NCBI GenBank assembly: GCA_023131705.1
Contig: JAGLZG010000057.1
Span: 1 to 52,126, forward strand
Source: Nanobdellota archaeon
Lineage (GTDB): Archaea; Nanobdellota; Nanobdellia; Woesearchaeales; B3-WOES
DNA length: 52,126 nt
Reading direction: 5' to 3'
Position numbers and translations under genes: made by a program. The first letter of the stretch is position 1, and each line of letters opens with the position of its first letter. Under the pieces are notes generated by a model, which saw only the letters and a list, made by a program, of their open reading frames with translations, did no database searches and was not told where the DNA came from. This document shows, piece after piece, positions 6,725 to 15,765 of the stretch.

Positions 6725-8323
6725 ATGGCAGATAAAAACATTTTTGCAAAAAAAGCACTAGCTGAGATACCAAGAATTCTTGGGCTTATGGATAGAAACA
6801 AGCTTTCACCCACTTATGGATGTTTTGACAGGAACTTTTGGCACTACAAAACAGTTGATTTTCCAACAGGAATGGCTCAATTGGGTGTTTTGCCTTTAGC
6901 CCTTGTTTACAGCTATAATTATCCTGATAATCCTTATTATAAAAAAGAGAGAATAAAAGAATTAGCTGTGGCAGGAATCTCTTACCTTGAAAAAAGCTCT
7001 CATAAAGATGGCACAACTGATGAGTTTTATCCATATGAAAGGGCATTAGGTGCAACATCTTTTTCTTTAATTGCATGCACAGAAGCTTATATGCTTTTGG
7101 GACTTGATAATAAGAAGTTTGTAAGATTTTTTAAGAAAAGGGCAGACTGGATGATTAAAAATACAGAGCCAAATGTTATAGCAAACCACCAGCTTAGTGT
7201 AGCTGTCCCATTGGTTAATGTTTATCTTATTACAAAAGAAGAAAAATACCTGAAAGCTGCAAAAGAAAAGATAAAGAATGCAATGAAATGGTGGAATGAT
7301 GAAGGATGGTTTTATGAATATGAAGGCTGTGATCCTGGGTATTCTACATTTGCAATAGATTTTCTTGCAAAATATTATAAAAAGACAAAAGATAAAGATG
7401 TTTTACCTACACTTAAAAAATCCATTGAGTTTTGCTCGTATTTTATAGCTCCTGACGGGAGTTATGGTGGAGAGTATGGGAGCAGAAACACAAGCCATTT
7501 CAGGCCAGATGGTTTTGAAATCATGGGAGAAGAATCCCTATTAGGGCTAGGAATAGTTGACAAATATCTTGAAGGGATAGAAAAAGGCAAGAATGAGTTT
7601 ATGAATGATGAAAAATACATGTTTTATGATGTTATTAATTATTTGCAGGCTTATATTGATTTTAATGAACAAAGACCTGGTTTTGTTAAGAGGGAGAAAG
7701 ACTTTGAAAAATATTTTGAAAAAGCCAAAATTTATGTTACCAAGAAAGGAAAATATTATGTTATTATAAGTCTTGCAAAAGGTGGTGTTATTAAGATATT
7801 TAGGGATGAGAAATTAGTTTACAAAGATAATGGATTTATAGCAAAAACATCTGATGATAATGTTATAGTAAGCCAGCTTATCTCAAATCATCAGGTAGAA
7901 GTTAGTGATAGTGATATAATTGTAAAAGGAAAGTTTGATATTGTTAAATTTAAGAGACCATCTGTATTTTCAATGATGGTCTTTAGGGTATTGCTTTTGA
8001 GTTTTGCATGGAACTGGAAAATAGGAAGCTTGGTTAAGCATTTGCTTGTCAAGATTTTAATAACAGGAAAGAAAAAGGCGCCTTTCTTTTTTGAGAGGAT
8101 TTTTAAAGTGGGTGAATCAGGAGTTGAAATAGTATCAACAATCAAATTACTTTCTAATAAAAAAATAAAGGAGCTATATTTAGGCACAGATCATGCGGTA
8201 ATAATGGTTCCTACAAGCAATTATTTCCAAGAGGGTGTTTTATTTCCCTGGATAAATCTTAATGACAAACTTCAAAAACTAAACAGTGAAAAAATGCTTA
8301 GATTTAGACAAACTATAAAATGA
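6725..8323 (+). CDS. Probable (alpha/alpha)-toroid carbohydrate-active protein
   Basis: I do not recognise a characterised homologue for this 532-residue protein. Residues 1-310 are helical with regularly spaced aromatic residues and segments such as DEGWFYEYEG and GGEYGSRNTSHF, the look of an (alpha/alpha)6 toroid as in polysaccharide lyases and heparinase II/III proteins. Residues about 335-530 look beta-rich, as in the beta-sandwich that follows the toroid in those families, with one hydrophobic stretch near 420-445. No signal peptide is visible. The stop overlaps the ATG of the next gene by 4 bases, so it is co-expressed with an AglD-type membrane protein. A role in trimming or modifying the glycan, or a catalytically inactive scaffold, are both possible. 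Confidence 0.6.
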   Translation: MADKNIFAKKALAEIPRILGLMDRNKLSPTYGCFDRNFWHYKTVDFPTGMAQLGVLPLALVYSYNYPDNPYYKKERIKELAVAGISYLEKSSHKDGTTDEFYPYERALGATSFSLIACTEAYMLLGLDNKKFVRFFKKRADWMIKNTEPNVIANHQLSVAVPLVNVYLITKEEKYLKAAKEKIKNAMKWWNDEGWFYEYEGCDPGYSTFAIDFLAKYYKKTKDKDVLPTLKKSIEFCSYFIAPDGSYGGEYGSRNTSHFRPDGFEIMGEESLLGLGIVDKYLEGIEKGKNEFMNDEKYMFYDVINYLQAYIDFNEQRPGFVKREKDFEKYFEKAKIYVTKKGKYYVIISLAKGGVIKIFRDEKLVYKDNGFIAKTSDDNVIVSQLISNHQVEVSDSDIIVKGKFDIVKFKRPSVFSMMVFRVLLLSFAWNWKIGSLVKHLLVKILITGKKKAPFFFERIFKVGESGVEIVSTIKLLSNKKIKELYLGTDHAVIMVPTSNYFQEGVLFPWINLNDKLQKLNSEKMLRFRQTIK

Positions 8324-9300
8324 GATTAAAAAAATCATTGAAATATCTTATTTTTTTCTTTCCTACCATATTAATTTTTGTTTTATTGCTTTATTTTTCT
8401 GATTTAGGCAAGATAGGGGATACTTTAATGAGAATTCCATTTTGGGCTTATTTTGTTATTATTGTTATTTCAGCATTTTCATGGGTTATAAGGGGTGAAA
8501 GATGGAAAGTTTTCCTGCATCTAAATAAAATAAAAATAAAAATAATACCAGCAACAGCGCTTGCTGTATTTGGTAATTTTGCAAACTGGGTTGTTCCTGC
8601 AAGAATAGGAGATTTGGCATGGGCATATATTGCAAAAAGAGTTCTTAAAACAAGATTGCATATAACATTAATAACAATAATACTTAATCGTTTTCTTGAT
8701 TTTTTGTCTTTGATAATACTTCTTCAACTTGCCTTCTTTTTCGTAGGCAAGGAACTGCTTATAGGATGGGCAAAAGCATTGAATATAATCTCTATCATCA
8801 TACTAATCCTTTTCATCATAGTCATTAAAATATTATTGACAGAAAAACTAATACTTAAACTAACAAAAGGTCCATTAAAAAAGTTTAAAAAACATTATTT
8901 AATAATAAAAGAATCCCTCCTAGGCTCTACAAAGAGCAAAAAAACATTCTTTAAATGGATCTTTATGTCTGTTGTTATTTGGCTGATAGAAGCGTTAATA
9001 ACTTATATTCTGTTTATTAGCCTAGGCATTAATATAAATTTTTTCTTTATCATATTAGCAGTCATAATGGCAAACCTTACAAAAATACTAGGCATTACAC
9101 CAGGAGGAATAGGAACATACGAGGCAGCAATGGCGTTAACTATTGTTGCTTTGACAAGTTTAGATTATAGTGTAGTTTTGACAATATCTATATTAGATGC
9201 TTTGCTTAAAAAATTATTTATACTTATTGTAGGAGTAATAACAACAAATTATTATGGAATAAAGCTATTTTCCTTTAATAATAAAAAAGATAATAATTAA
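8320..9300 (+). CDS. AglD/LPG-synthase-type membrane protein
   Basis: This 326-residue protein has about eight membrane helices and the family motif TPGGIGTYEAAM near residue 260, typical of the PF03706 (lysylphosphatidylglycerol synthase transmembrane, UPF0104) family. Members act beside glycosyltransferases in archaeal N-glycosylation and in lipid flipping. Here it probably serves transfer or flipping of a lipid-linked sugar. It overlaps the preceding gene by ATGA and its 3' end overlaps a convergent methyltransferase gene by 4 bases. The exact substrate is unknown. Confidence 0.8.
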   Translation: MRLKKSLKYLIFFFPTILIFVLLLYFSDLGKIGDTLMRIPFWAYFVIIVISAFSWVIRGERWKVFLHLNKIKIKIIPATALAVFGNFANWVVPARIGDLAWAYIAKRVLKTRLHITLITIILNRFLDFLSLIILLQLAFFFVGKELLIGWAKALNIISIIILILFIIVIKILLTEKLILKLTKGPLKKFKKHYLIIKESLLGSTKSKKTFFKWIFMSVVIWLIEALITYILFISLGININFFFIILAVIMANLTKILGITPGGIGTYEAAMALTIVALTSLDYSVVLTISILDALLKKLFILIVGVITTNYYGIKLFSFNNKKDNN

Positions 9301-9944
9301 ACCTTCTTTGCCCCGATAGTAATTCTATACAAACCTATATGGCGTAGCTCTTTTCTAAATCCTAGTTTATACAACTCTTGTTCAATTTTATCCACATTCT
9401 TTAACCAAAAACTCATACTTTCTTTTTCTTCCTCTAGAACAACCCTCATATGCCTTGAATAGTAAAAAAGATTTGAGAGCGGTGAAAAGATTATCTTTTC
9501 CCCAATCCATCTAATCTTTGTTTGATAAGGTTCATTATAACTAAATAATCCGCCTGGTTTAAGCACCCTTCTTATTTCTTTAAAACATTTTATAATATTT
9601 TCAATTGTTTCAAGATGATGCAATACCCCTGCCAGGTATACACAATCAAAAGTATTATCAGGAAAACCAATATTCTGCGCATTCCCAACACTAATTTTAT
9701 TTTTAACAGGGCTTTTCTCAATAAGTTTTTTTGAAGGCTCAATCCCATACACATTATGATATCCTTTTTTCATAAGCATGTGCATAGTAATCCCTGTACC
9801 ACACCCTACATCAAGAATCATTGCATCTTTTCCTAAATCAAATAAGCCCATGGTTTTCATACGCTTTTCACGGGCTTTTTTTTCGCTCAGAAATGGATGA
9901 TATTTCTGTTTTGAATATGCCTTATGCCATCTTTTAGTTTCCAT
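9297..9944 (-). CDS. Class I SAM-dependent methyltransferase
   Basis: This 215-residue enzyme has the SAM-binding motif LDVGCGTGI near residues 45-53, an acidic IEPS at the end of the second strand, and AGVLHHLE plus LKPGGLFSY, the usual UbiE/Methyltransf_11 pattern. I start at 9944 because a GGAGG ribosome-binding site lies 6 bases upstream (9951-9955); an in-frame ATG 21 bases earlier falls before that site. In this context it probably methylates a sugar or lipid carrier. Two other methyltransferase domains occur in the window (27781 and 30342), so methyl decoration seems common in this glycan. Confidence 0.82.
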   Translation of the reverse strand: METKRWHKAYSKQKYHPFLSEKKAREKRMKTMGLFDLGKDAMILDVGCGTGITMHMLMKKGYHNVYGIEPSKKLIEKSPVKNKISVGNAQNIGFPDNTFDCVYLAGVLHHLETIENIIKCFKEIRRVLKPGGLFSYNEPYQTKIRWIGEKIIFSPLSNLFYYSRHMRVVLEEEKESMSFWLKNVDKIEQELYKLGFRKELRHIGLYRITIGAKKV

Positions 9945-9950
9945 TATATT

Positions 9951-9955
9951 CCTCC
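9951..9955 (-). promoter_or_regulatory. Strong Shine-Dalgarno site GGAGG
   Basis: Reading on the minus strand, AAGGAGG is followed by 6 bases and then ATG at 9944. It is one of the few clear ribosome-binding sites in a window where most first genes look leaderless, and it decides the start of the methyltransferase. Confidence 0.65.
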
Positions 9956-9978
9956 TTATAAACAACTCTTATTTATAT

Positions 9979-11301
9979 TTAAGGCTTTAGGTAAGCCATC
10001 CTGTTAAATAAAAACCCCTTAATAATTCCTATTGCTTTCTTTGGCACTTCTATGATGTTATTCTTAATCATCTGCAGTAATGTTATATCCTTCCCTGCAG
10101 GAATCATTCTGCTTCCAAACTGGACTATCAATCCAAGGTTCCACGCAACAAACAGCAGCCCAACAAGAACCAACAGCCATTGTTTCCATCCTTTCTTATT
10201 CAACCAAGCAATCAAATAAGCTAATCCCACTGCAAAAATAAAAGTGCAGTTAACCAATCTACGCTGACCAAAATCATAATGATACCCGCCACCGACAAAA
10301 TTAAGTATTATTAGTTGGGCAATAAAACCAACTGTCAAATACTTTACAACTTCTTTTTGTTTCTTCCAAAAAAGAAATAGCCCAATTAAAGAAAAAATAG
10401 CAATTGGAGTCCAGATAAACAAACCTCTTTCAGTAACACCAAATAATCTAAAGAATAATCTAAACAAACCAATTTTATCAGAACTTATTAAACTAAACCC
10501 ATTAATATTCCATACAATAAATTGTGGAACAAATAATATGGTAAATGCAAGAGCAGAAAGCAAATGCTTGGAAAGCAGATCTTTTATCTTCTTCATATTC
10601 GGCTTTTTAACAGCTTTATAATAGTAAGGAATGACTTCTATTGCTAAAACAGACAAGAACAACACATTCTGGTGTCTTACTAAAGTCATAAGAGCAGCCA
10701 ATATTCCAAGAACAATCCATTGCTTGATATTTCTGTTCTTAATTGTATTAAAAAAATAATACAGAAATGCAGTTACAATAAACATTGAAATAGCGTGGGA
10801 AAGTGATGGCTGTAGATACATATAAAATAAAACAGGCGTTGCAAACCAGATAATGGCAACACTTAATGTTGAAGTAAACTTATCAAAGTATTTTCTTAAA
10901 AAATTGTAGATAAGAATCAATCCTAAAAAAGCATAAAGTGATGAAGCAAAAGTTACGAATAAAACATATAAATAACCATAACCGTCACCTCTGCTAATAA
11001 TATGAGCTAATAAATAAAAAGGGGACCATAATATTGCAGTCCCTATTAAGTATTGGTTTGTTGTTCTTCCTGTCTCTTTTGATATCTTTACACCAATCTC
11101 AGGAAAAATCTTTGTGTAGTGCTCATATTCATTTTCAAGGTTAATATCTTTATCAATAACAGCAGACCTTAGATAGCTGTAATATCCAACCCCATCATTG
11201 CTGTGTATCCAAGGGGTTAAGAGAAAAGGAGTTATTATGATATATGTTATAATCAAGAATAATATTCCTTTGTCCATGTTTTTTAGTTTTTTAAAACACA
11301 T
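9979..11301 (-). CDS. GT-C family membrane glycosyltransferase
   Basis: This 440-residue protein has about ten membrane helices. The first outside loop contains SNDGVGYYSYL, an acidic pair position typical of the GT-C active site, followed by a long hydrophilic loop with YLIGTAILW. It would take a sugar from a lipid-phosphate carrier and transfer it on the outer face of the membrane. It follows another GT-C gene on the same strand with a 27-base gap that contains a hairpin. ATG 11277 is an alternative start just before the first helix. The exact GT family and acceptor cannot be named. Confidence 0.72.
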   Translation of the reverse strand: MCFKKLKNMDKGILFLIITYIIITPFLLTPWIHSNDGVGYYSYLRSAVIDKDINLENEYEHYTKIFPEIGVKISKETGRTTNQYLIGTAILWSPFYLLAHIISRGDGYGYLYVLFVTFASSLYAFLGLILIYNFLRKYFDKFTSTLSVAIIWFATPVLFYMYLQPSLSHAISMFIVTAFLYYFFNTIKNRNIKQWIVLGILAALMTLVRHQNVLFLSVLAIEVIPYYYKAVKKPNMKKIKDLLSKHLLSALAFTILFVPQFIVWNINGFSLISSDKIGLFRLFFRLFGVTERGLFIWTPIAIFSLIGLFLFWKKQKEVVKYLTVGFIAQLIILNFVGGGYHYDFGQRRLVNCTFIFAVGLAYLIAWLNKKGWKQWLLVLVGLLFVAWNLGLIVQFGSRMIPAGKDITLLQMIKNNIIEVPKKAIGIIKGFLFNRMAYLKP

Positions 11302-11311
11302 TTTTTAATAC

Positions 11312-11332
11312 TTAAAAATCTTTGATTTTTAA
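11312..11332. repeat. Hairpin with TTT loop over a stop codon
   Basis: TTAAAAATC and GATTTTTAA pair around TTT and are flanked on both sides by AATACTT. The stop codon of the gene at 11329-13077 lies in one arm, as with the hairpin at the ugd stop. It separates two co-directional genes and may modulate read-through. Confidence 0.55.
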
Positions 11333-13077
11333 TACTTTCTTTTAAGCATTTTTTCACTTGGGTTAAACCCTATTTTTCCATCCTCTGTTTGATACCATTC
11401 ACCATCAACTTCATAAACAATCCATGAATAACCTATATAATCAATAGGTTTAAATTGTTTTAGCCAATAAAAGCAATTAGGCATTTGAAAATTCATAAAT
11501 TCAACATTCATCACAACCTTTCCTATAAATCCATAACAAGGAGGAACTAAATCTATATCTGGGTGTTTTTCAAAATACCATTTAACTAATAAATCATCTT
11601 GATCATAGTCTATGTTTGAATCTTTGAAATGTGTATGCCCCATTTCCGGACCTCCTGCAATTTCATTGAAATAAGCTGTATGATGTGGAAAGATAGTAAT
11701 TACGCTTATTAATTGCCAACCCAGTAATAAAAAGATAATTATAGGTATAATAAACTTTTTATTTAATTTTATATTTATAAAATTAGAGCCTATTATAAAC
11801 ATAATGGGAAATAGCGGAGCTATGTGTCTTCCACCTATATTCATTTTTAATGTTAGACTTGTAAATATAAATATAAAAAGGAATATAAACAATAAATAAA
11901 GTGTTGAAAATTTCAGTTTAAGCATTTTAAAAAAGATAAATGGCAATAGTATAGCAACCACAAAAAATATCAGTTCTGGAATAGTATTTTTATAAAGCAT
12001 AGAATAAAAATAAAAAGATCTAAAACCAGTAGAAGATCCCTTTCCATTAAGCCAGGAAGCATGAGGCCCTAGTTCTGCATTTGCAGCAGCCTTTGTTGCA
12101 TCTATAGTTGCTATATACTTATAAGGAACAGGCAAGGGAATTTTATTTATAACAGGCATTTTTTCTAAATTTCTGAATGTGTTTGAGTAAGTGGGATATC
12201 TGTGGTTTTCTAATGTTTGGAACATATCATGACATAAGAATAAAGTGTTTAAAACAAAAAGAGCTATAATCATAATAATAAAAAAATGCTTTATCTTCTC
12301 TTTGATATTAATTTTTATTTTCCACCCAAATATTATGAAAATCAAAGCAAACATTATAACGCAATAAGCAGCAGTTATCTTTGTCGCTAATGCAATACCA
12401 AGAGTAACACCAGTTATTATACTATTTTTAAGATTAGATTCTTTCATAAACTTCCATAACCTATATAACGCAAATGTAACAACCAAGGCCAACATTAAAT
12501 CACTTGTTATTAATCTACTTAAAGATATCATCCAAGGTGAAAAAGAATACAAAAACAAAGCTAACAATCCACTTTTTAAGCCATAAATCTCTCTTGACCA
12601 TTTAAAAACTAAATAACCTAAAAGACAGCCAAACAAAGACAAAGCAAAAACATCCCATAATATGAACCTTCTTGGTATAAAAGGCAATTTGGAATTTTCA
12701 GTTACTGGATCTCGTCTGTATTGCTCTCTAAGGATTTTTATTTGGTTATCTGTTAATATGCCCCATTTATAAAAACTAACCCATTCTCCTGTGGAAGCAT
12801 ATTTTTCAATAAATTCTGTCCTGTTTCTTCCAAAATCTGCCATAAACACCAAGGGAAGATTGTGCAGCATACCTAATGGAAATATATTTATCTCTTCAAA
12901 ATCATCTTCTCCTATCAAAAACCCATGCTTTAGATATAAATATCCCCCAAGTATATTTTTTCCACAAGTATCTCTATTGTAGGACTTATATCTCATACTC
13001 CAGTTTACCTGGATTAAAAAAAGCAAAAGCAAAATAACTACAATATACTTGTAATGTTTCTTTAATTCAATTTTCAT
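11329..13077 (-). CDS. PMT/ArnT-like GT-C glycosyltransferase
   Basis: This 582-residue protein has an N-terminal helix (residues about 11-27), a large outside loop (28-135), and a series of helices with SFSPWMISLSRLITSD and GIALATKITA, which are the typical signatures of the dolichyl-phosphate-mannose-protein mannosyltransferase and ArnT group. A C-terminal tail of about 110 residues (474-582) is outside the membrane. The donor should be a polyprenyl- or dolichyl-phosphate sugar. Upstream lie two tiny ORFs (13091-13182) and a GAAGGG site 7 bases before the ATG. The acceptor is unknown. Confidence 0.8.
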   Translation of the reverse strand: MKIELKKHYKYIVVILLLLFLIQVNWSMRYKSYNRDTCGKNILGGYLYLKHGFLIGEDDFEEINIFPLGMLHNLPLVFMADFGRNRTEFIEKYASTGEWVSFYKWGILTDNQIKILREQYRRDPVTENSKLPFIPRRFILWDVFALSLFGCLLGYLVFKWSREIYGLKSGLLALFLYSFSPWMISLSRLITSDLMLALVVTFALYRLWKFMKESNLKNSIITGVTLGIALATKITAAYCVIMFALIFIIFGWKIKINIKEKIKHFFIIMIIALFVLNTLFLCHDMFQTLENHRYPTYSNTFRNLEKMPVINKIPLPVPYKYIATIDATKAAANAELGPHASWLNGKGSSTGFRSFYFYSMLYKNTIPELIFFVVAILLPFIFFKMLKLKFSTLYLLFIFLFIFIFTSLTLKMNIGGRHIAPLFPIMFIIGSNFINIKLNKKFIIPIIIFLLLGWQLISVITIFPHHTAYFNEIAGGPEMGHTHFKDSNIDYDQDDLLVKWYFEKHPDIDLVPPCYGFIGKVVMNVEFMNFQMPNCFYWLKQFKPIDYIGYSWIVYEVDGEWYQTEDGKIGFNPSEKMLKRKY

Positions 13078-13090
13078 ATAATCCCTTCAC

Positions 13091-13129
13091 TCATTTTTTA
13101 TTCAATATATTTTTAAGATAGGACAACAT
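13091..13129 (-). CDS. Possible 12-codon leader ORF
   Basis: An ATG at 13129 opens 12 codons ending with TGA, 13 bases before the next gene. A GAGGAG sequence at 13139-13144 lies 9 bases upstream, which is a good ribosome-binding site. It may be a leader peptide or chance. Nothing in its sequence is recognisable. Confidence 0.25.
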   Translation of the reverse strand: MLSYLKNILNKK

Positions 13130-13143
13130 TCTTTTTAACTCCT

Positions 13144-13182
13144 CTAAAACATAATTACTCTATACAACCTATCTTTTTTCAT
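13144..13182 (-). CDS. Possible 12-codon upstream ORF
   Basis: An ATG at 13182 opens 12 codons whose TAG stop adjoins the GAGGAG site of the following tiny ORF, so the two could be translationally coupled. It lies in the 145-base gap after the ACP gene. Low confidence because ORFs this short arise by chance. Confidence 0.18.
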   Translation of the reverse strand: MKKDRLYRVIMF

Positions 13183-13221
13183 ATTAATTACCCTTCAGAG
13201 CAAAGTAGTAATTATGTTATA

Positions 13222-13464
13222 TCAATCATTGATACCTTTAGTTACGCCATGTTTTCCTAACAACTTTTTAATATCATTAATATTCTTTATAGACATAACC
13301 TCATCCATATTAAATTTTACATTAAAATTCTTTTCAATCTCCGAAACAAGCATAAGTGTATTAAAAGAGTCCCATGAGTTAATATTATCTGGTGAAGAAT
13401 TATCATTAATTTCCTCTTTGTCAATCCCTAATATATTTGAAACCAATTCCTTCAAAGTTTTCAT
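13222..13464 (-). CDS. Acyl carrier protein
   Basis: This 80-residue protein is an acyl carrier protein of normal length. The phosphopantetheine attachment serine is S33 in SWDSFNTL, and the acidic helix-rich pattern, with EIEKNFNVKF after it, fits the fold. It closes an operon with a GtrA-like protein, an FkbH protein, a holo-ACP synthase and a beta-helix acyltransferase. Archaea generally lack type II fatty acid synthesis, so this carrier most likely holds a small acyl group such as glyceryl loaded by FkbH, for transfer to a sugar. It is last in the operon, 52 bases after the GtrA gene. Confidence 0.88.
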   Translation of the reverse strand: MKTLKELVSNILGIDKEEINDNSSPDNINSWDSFNTLMLVSEIEKNFNVKFNMDEVMSIKNINDIKKLLGKHGVTKGIND

Positions 13465-13516
13465 TTCATTACCTCATAAAAATATTATCTTTAATCCTTT
13501 TTTGTTTTGACATTTT

Positions 13517-13936
13517 TTAAGTTTCTTTTTGAGACTCCTTTGTAAGCGTATTAAACCATTTGAATAAACAAAATCTAAAAATAAACATAAAAATAACAAT
13601 AATTGGATTGATTATCACAACCCGAAAGTGTATTATGTCTACAAATAGCCATAATAAAAATATTACTAAAAGATTAAGAAAGATCCAAATAATCATATAT
13701 TTTATAAAATTGCTTTTATTATCATTAAACATTTTTAGTTTCTTATACAAAAAAAACTGAAAGAAGAATATAAATGGAGAAATGAATATAGCTGTTACTG
13801 AAGCCATTAGATGTAAGATATCAACAAAAAACCAGAGCAAAAAAGTGGATACTATGGTTACAATTATTCCAGTTAGGGTATATTTTACAAAATTCATCTT
13901 TTTTAATTTATTGATAATTGATTTTTCTTTTGGCAT
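13517..13936 (-). CDS. GtrA-like four-helix membrane protein, second copy
   Basis: This 139-residue protein has four membrane segments and is clearly paralogous to the one at 3241-3645: both have LLWFFVDILHLMAS-like first helices and share KLKMFNDNKSNF exactly. It likewise looks built from two similar halves. It starts 2 bases after the FkbH stop codon and precedes the ACP gene, so a flippase for a lipid-linked, perhaps acylated, sugar is a reasonable guess. The DNA of the two copies differs at many silent positions, so the duplication is not recent. Confidence 0.75.
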   Translation of the reverse strand: MPKEKSIINKLKKMNFVKYTLTGIIVTIVSTFLLWFFVDILHLMASVTAIFISPFIFFFQFFLYKKLKMFNDNKSNFIKYMIIWIFLNLLVIFLLWLFVDIIHFRVVIINPIIVIFMFIFRFCLFKWFNTLTKESQKET

Positions 13937-13938
13937 TT

Positions 13939-15741
13939 TTAAATGTCTTTGGTAATTATAAAAAATTTGGGATAATCATATTTATTTTTTAAATCGAAAT
14001 TCCAAATTTCTTTTTCATTAGTTTTCTTCCCAAGTTCAAATTTATTGCTCTTGTAAAAATCTTTTGCAAGGGAGTTCTTTTTTGTGGATATAAATTCCCC
14101 AATCAATTTTTTAATACCTTCTTTCTTTGCTTCTTCAATAATAAAACCAAGAAAAACTTTCTCAATTTCCTTTCCCAATATCCTGCAGCTTAATAAAAAG
14201 CTATCAACAAGCCAATCTTCTTTATTTTTCTTGACTATAGCTATACCTGTTATACCATAATCACCAAACTTGTCCTCAACATCAATACATTTTACAATAT
14301 ATTCTTTAGATTCTGAAAATTTTTTGATATCTGCATCCTGATATCTTCTTGTTGTAAGATTAAACTGGTTTGTTTTTTGGGTAAGCTGTGCTATTCTAGA
14401 TATGTTTGATTTTTTAGCTGAACTAATATTAACCTTGATTCCAAGCTGTTTTAGGAATGATTCAAGATCTTTTACTTTTAATTTTAATTCCCCCCTTTTT
14501 TTCTGGCTAACATACATCTTACCCCTATTTAAGTCCTCACCAGTTATAGTGAATGTGTTAAAGACCTTTAAATCTTCAATAACTTTAGGATAGAGGGAAG
14601 GGTCTTCAGGGAGATCAACAACCATCACCTCTGGAATAAATTTCTTTATTAATTCCCTATTTGTTTTGTCATCATCTAAAAACACAAGGCTGTCAAGACC
14701 AATATTCAACTCTTTTGCTATTTCTCTCGTATTAGTAACTTTGTCTTTCCAATTGATTTTTATGCATGCAAAATTATTTTCCTTGAGTAACATATATTTA
14801 TGTTTTTTCATAACTTCAATAACATCATTATAATTATTCTTGCTATTTATCGCAAGTATAATTCCTCTTTCAAATAGCTCAAGAAGTCTTTTCTGGAAAT
14901 CAAGAAATGGTTTTCCATCTTTTTCAGGTCCTAGTTTTATATTTTCGGTGCCTTCTTCACCAAGAATACCCCCCCATAATGTATTGTCTAAATCGAGAAT
15001 AACGCATTTTTTTGTTGAGGATGTCAATGGGAATATATATGCCATATATTCAATACCAATATTAACCAATGCCATGGGCGAAATTCTCATATCCCCAAGA
15101 TAATACATCTTTCTGTCAACCAGATTTTCATAACCCATCTTTGAACAAAATGAATTAAAGTCAAATATGAATAATTGTGAATCATCTATTGACAACGATT
15201 CAAACATTTCATTAAATCTATGTATAGATTTCTTAAGACCAAATTTTTGCTTGTTCTCAATAATACCTCTGCTTGAGTACAGAGGCACTAAAAGAGTATT
15301 AAACACTATTTTTGCATTTGTATTTTCTTTTAATATATTAATTAACCCCCTTAACTCATCAAACTTTTCCTTAGTATATTTCTCTCTTTGTTTTTCATCC
15401 ATCTTGTACATAGAATCTAACAATTGCTCAGAATCAAGGAGGATAAAGATAATATCTGAGTTAAAATCATATAATTTGCTGGATTTATTAAGAATTTCCT
15501 GCGCATACTGGTTATAAGGAACAGCATATGTTTCGGCATATATCCTTTGTTCAAAACATAATACCTTCATTGTCTCAGCAAGGCCATTAATTGTAAAATT
15601 TGAAAGAAATGCTAGTTTAACATCTTTCATGGATTTCTTTTTTATTAATTTTTTACTTTCATTAATATAATAACTTAAATTATTCTCATTAATTAATTTA
15701 TTTGGTTGTTCTTTCTCCTTTGAAGAGTTTATTTTTTCCAT
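13939..15741 (-). CDS. FkbH-like HAD-IIIC protein
   Basis: This 600-residue protein has the three-part build of FkbH: an SGNH-like N-terminal part (residues about 40-240, with YNQY near 76), a HAD phosphatase-like part with ILDLDNTLWGG (D250 and D252), INSKNN and VFLDDDKTN, and a GNAT-like C-terminal part with QKTNQFNLTTRRY. FkbH proteins dephosphorylate 1,3-bisphosphoglycerate and load the glyceryl group onto an acyl carrier protein. ACP and holo-ACP synthase genes lie in the same operon, which supports this role here. The first 35 residues are a hydrophilic extension of unknown meaning. The loaded acid could differ from glycerate. Confidence 0.88.
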   Translation of the reverse strand: MEKINSSKEKEQPNKLINENNLSYYINESKKLIKKKSMKDVKLAFLSNFTINGLAETMKVLCFEQRIYAETYAVPYNQYAQEILNKSSKLYDFNSDIIFILLDSEQLLDSMYKMDEKQREKYTKEKFDELRGLINILKENTNAKIVFNTLLVPLYSSRGIIENKQKFGLKKSIHRFNEMFESLSIDDSQLFIFDFNSFCSKMGYENLVDRKMYYLGDMRISPMALVNIGIEYMAYIFPLTSSTKKCVILDLDNTLWGGILGEEGTENIKLGPEKDGKPFLDFQKRLLELFERGIILAINSKNNYNDVIEVMKKHKYMLLKENNFACIKINWKDKVTNTREIAKELNIGLDSLVFLDDDKTNRELIKKFIPEVMVVDLPEDPSLYPKVIEDLKVFNTFTITGEDLNRGKMYVSQKKRGELKLKVKDLESFLKQLGIKVNISSAKKSNISRIAQLTQKTNQFNLTTRRYQDADIKKFSESKEYIVKCIDVEDKFGDYGITGIAIVKKNKEDWLVDSFLLSCRILGKEIEKVFLGFIIEEAKKEGIKKLIGEFISTKKNSLAKDFYKSNKFELGKKTNEKEIWNFDLKNKYDYPKFFIITKDI

Positions 15742-15765
15742 TCTTTATTTTTGATATTTTTCAGT

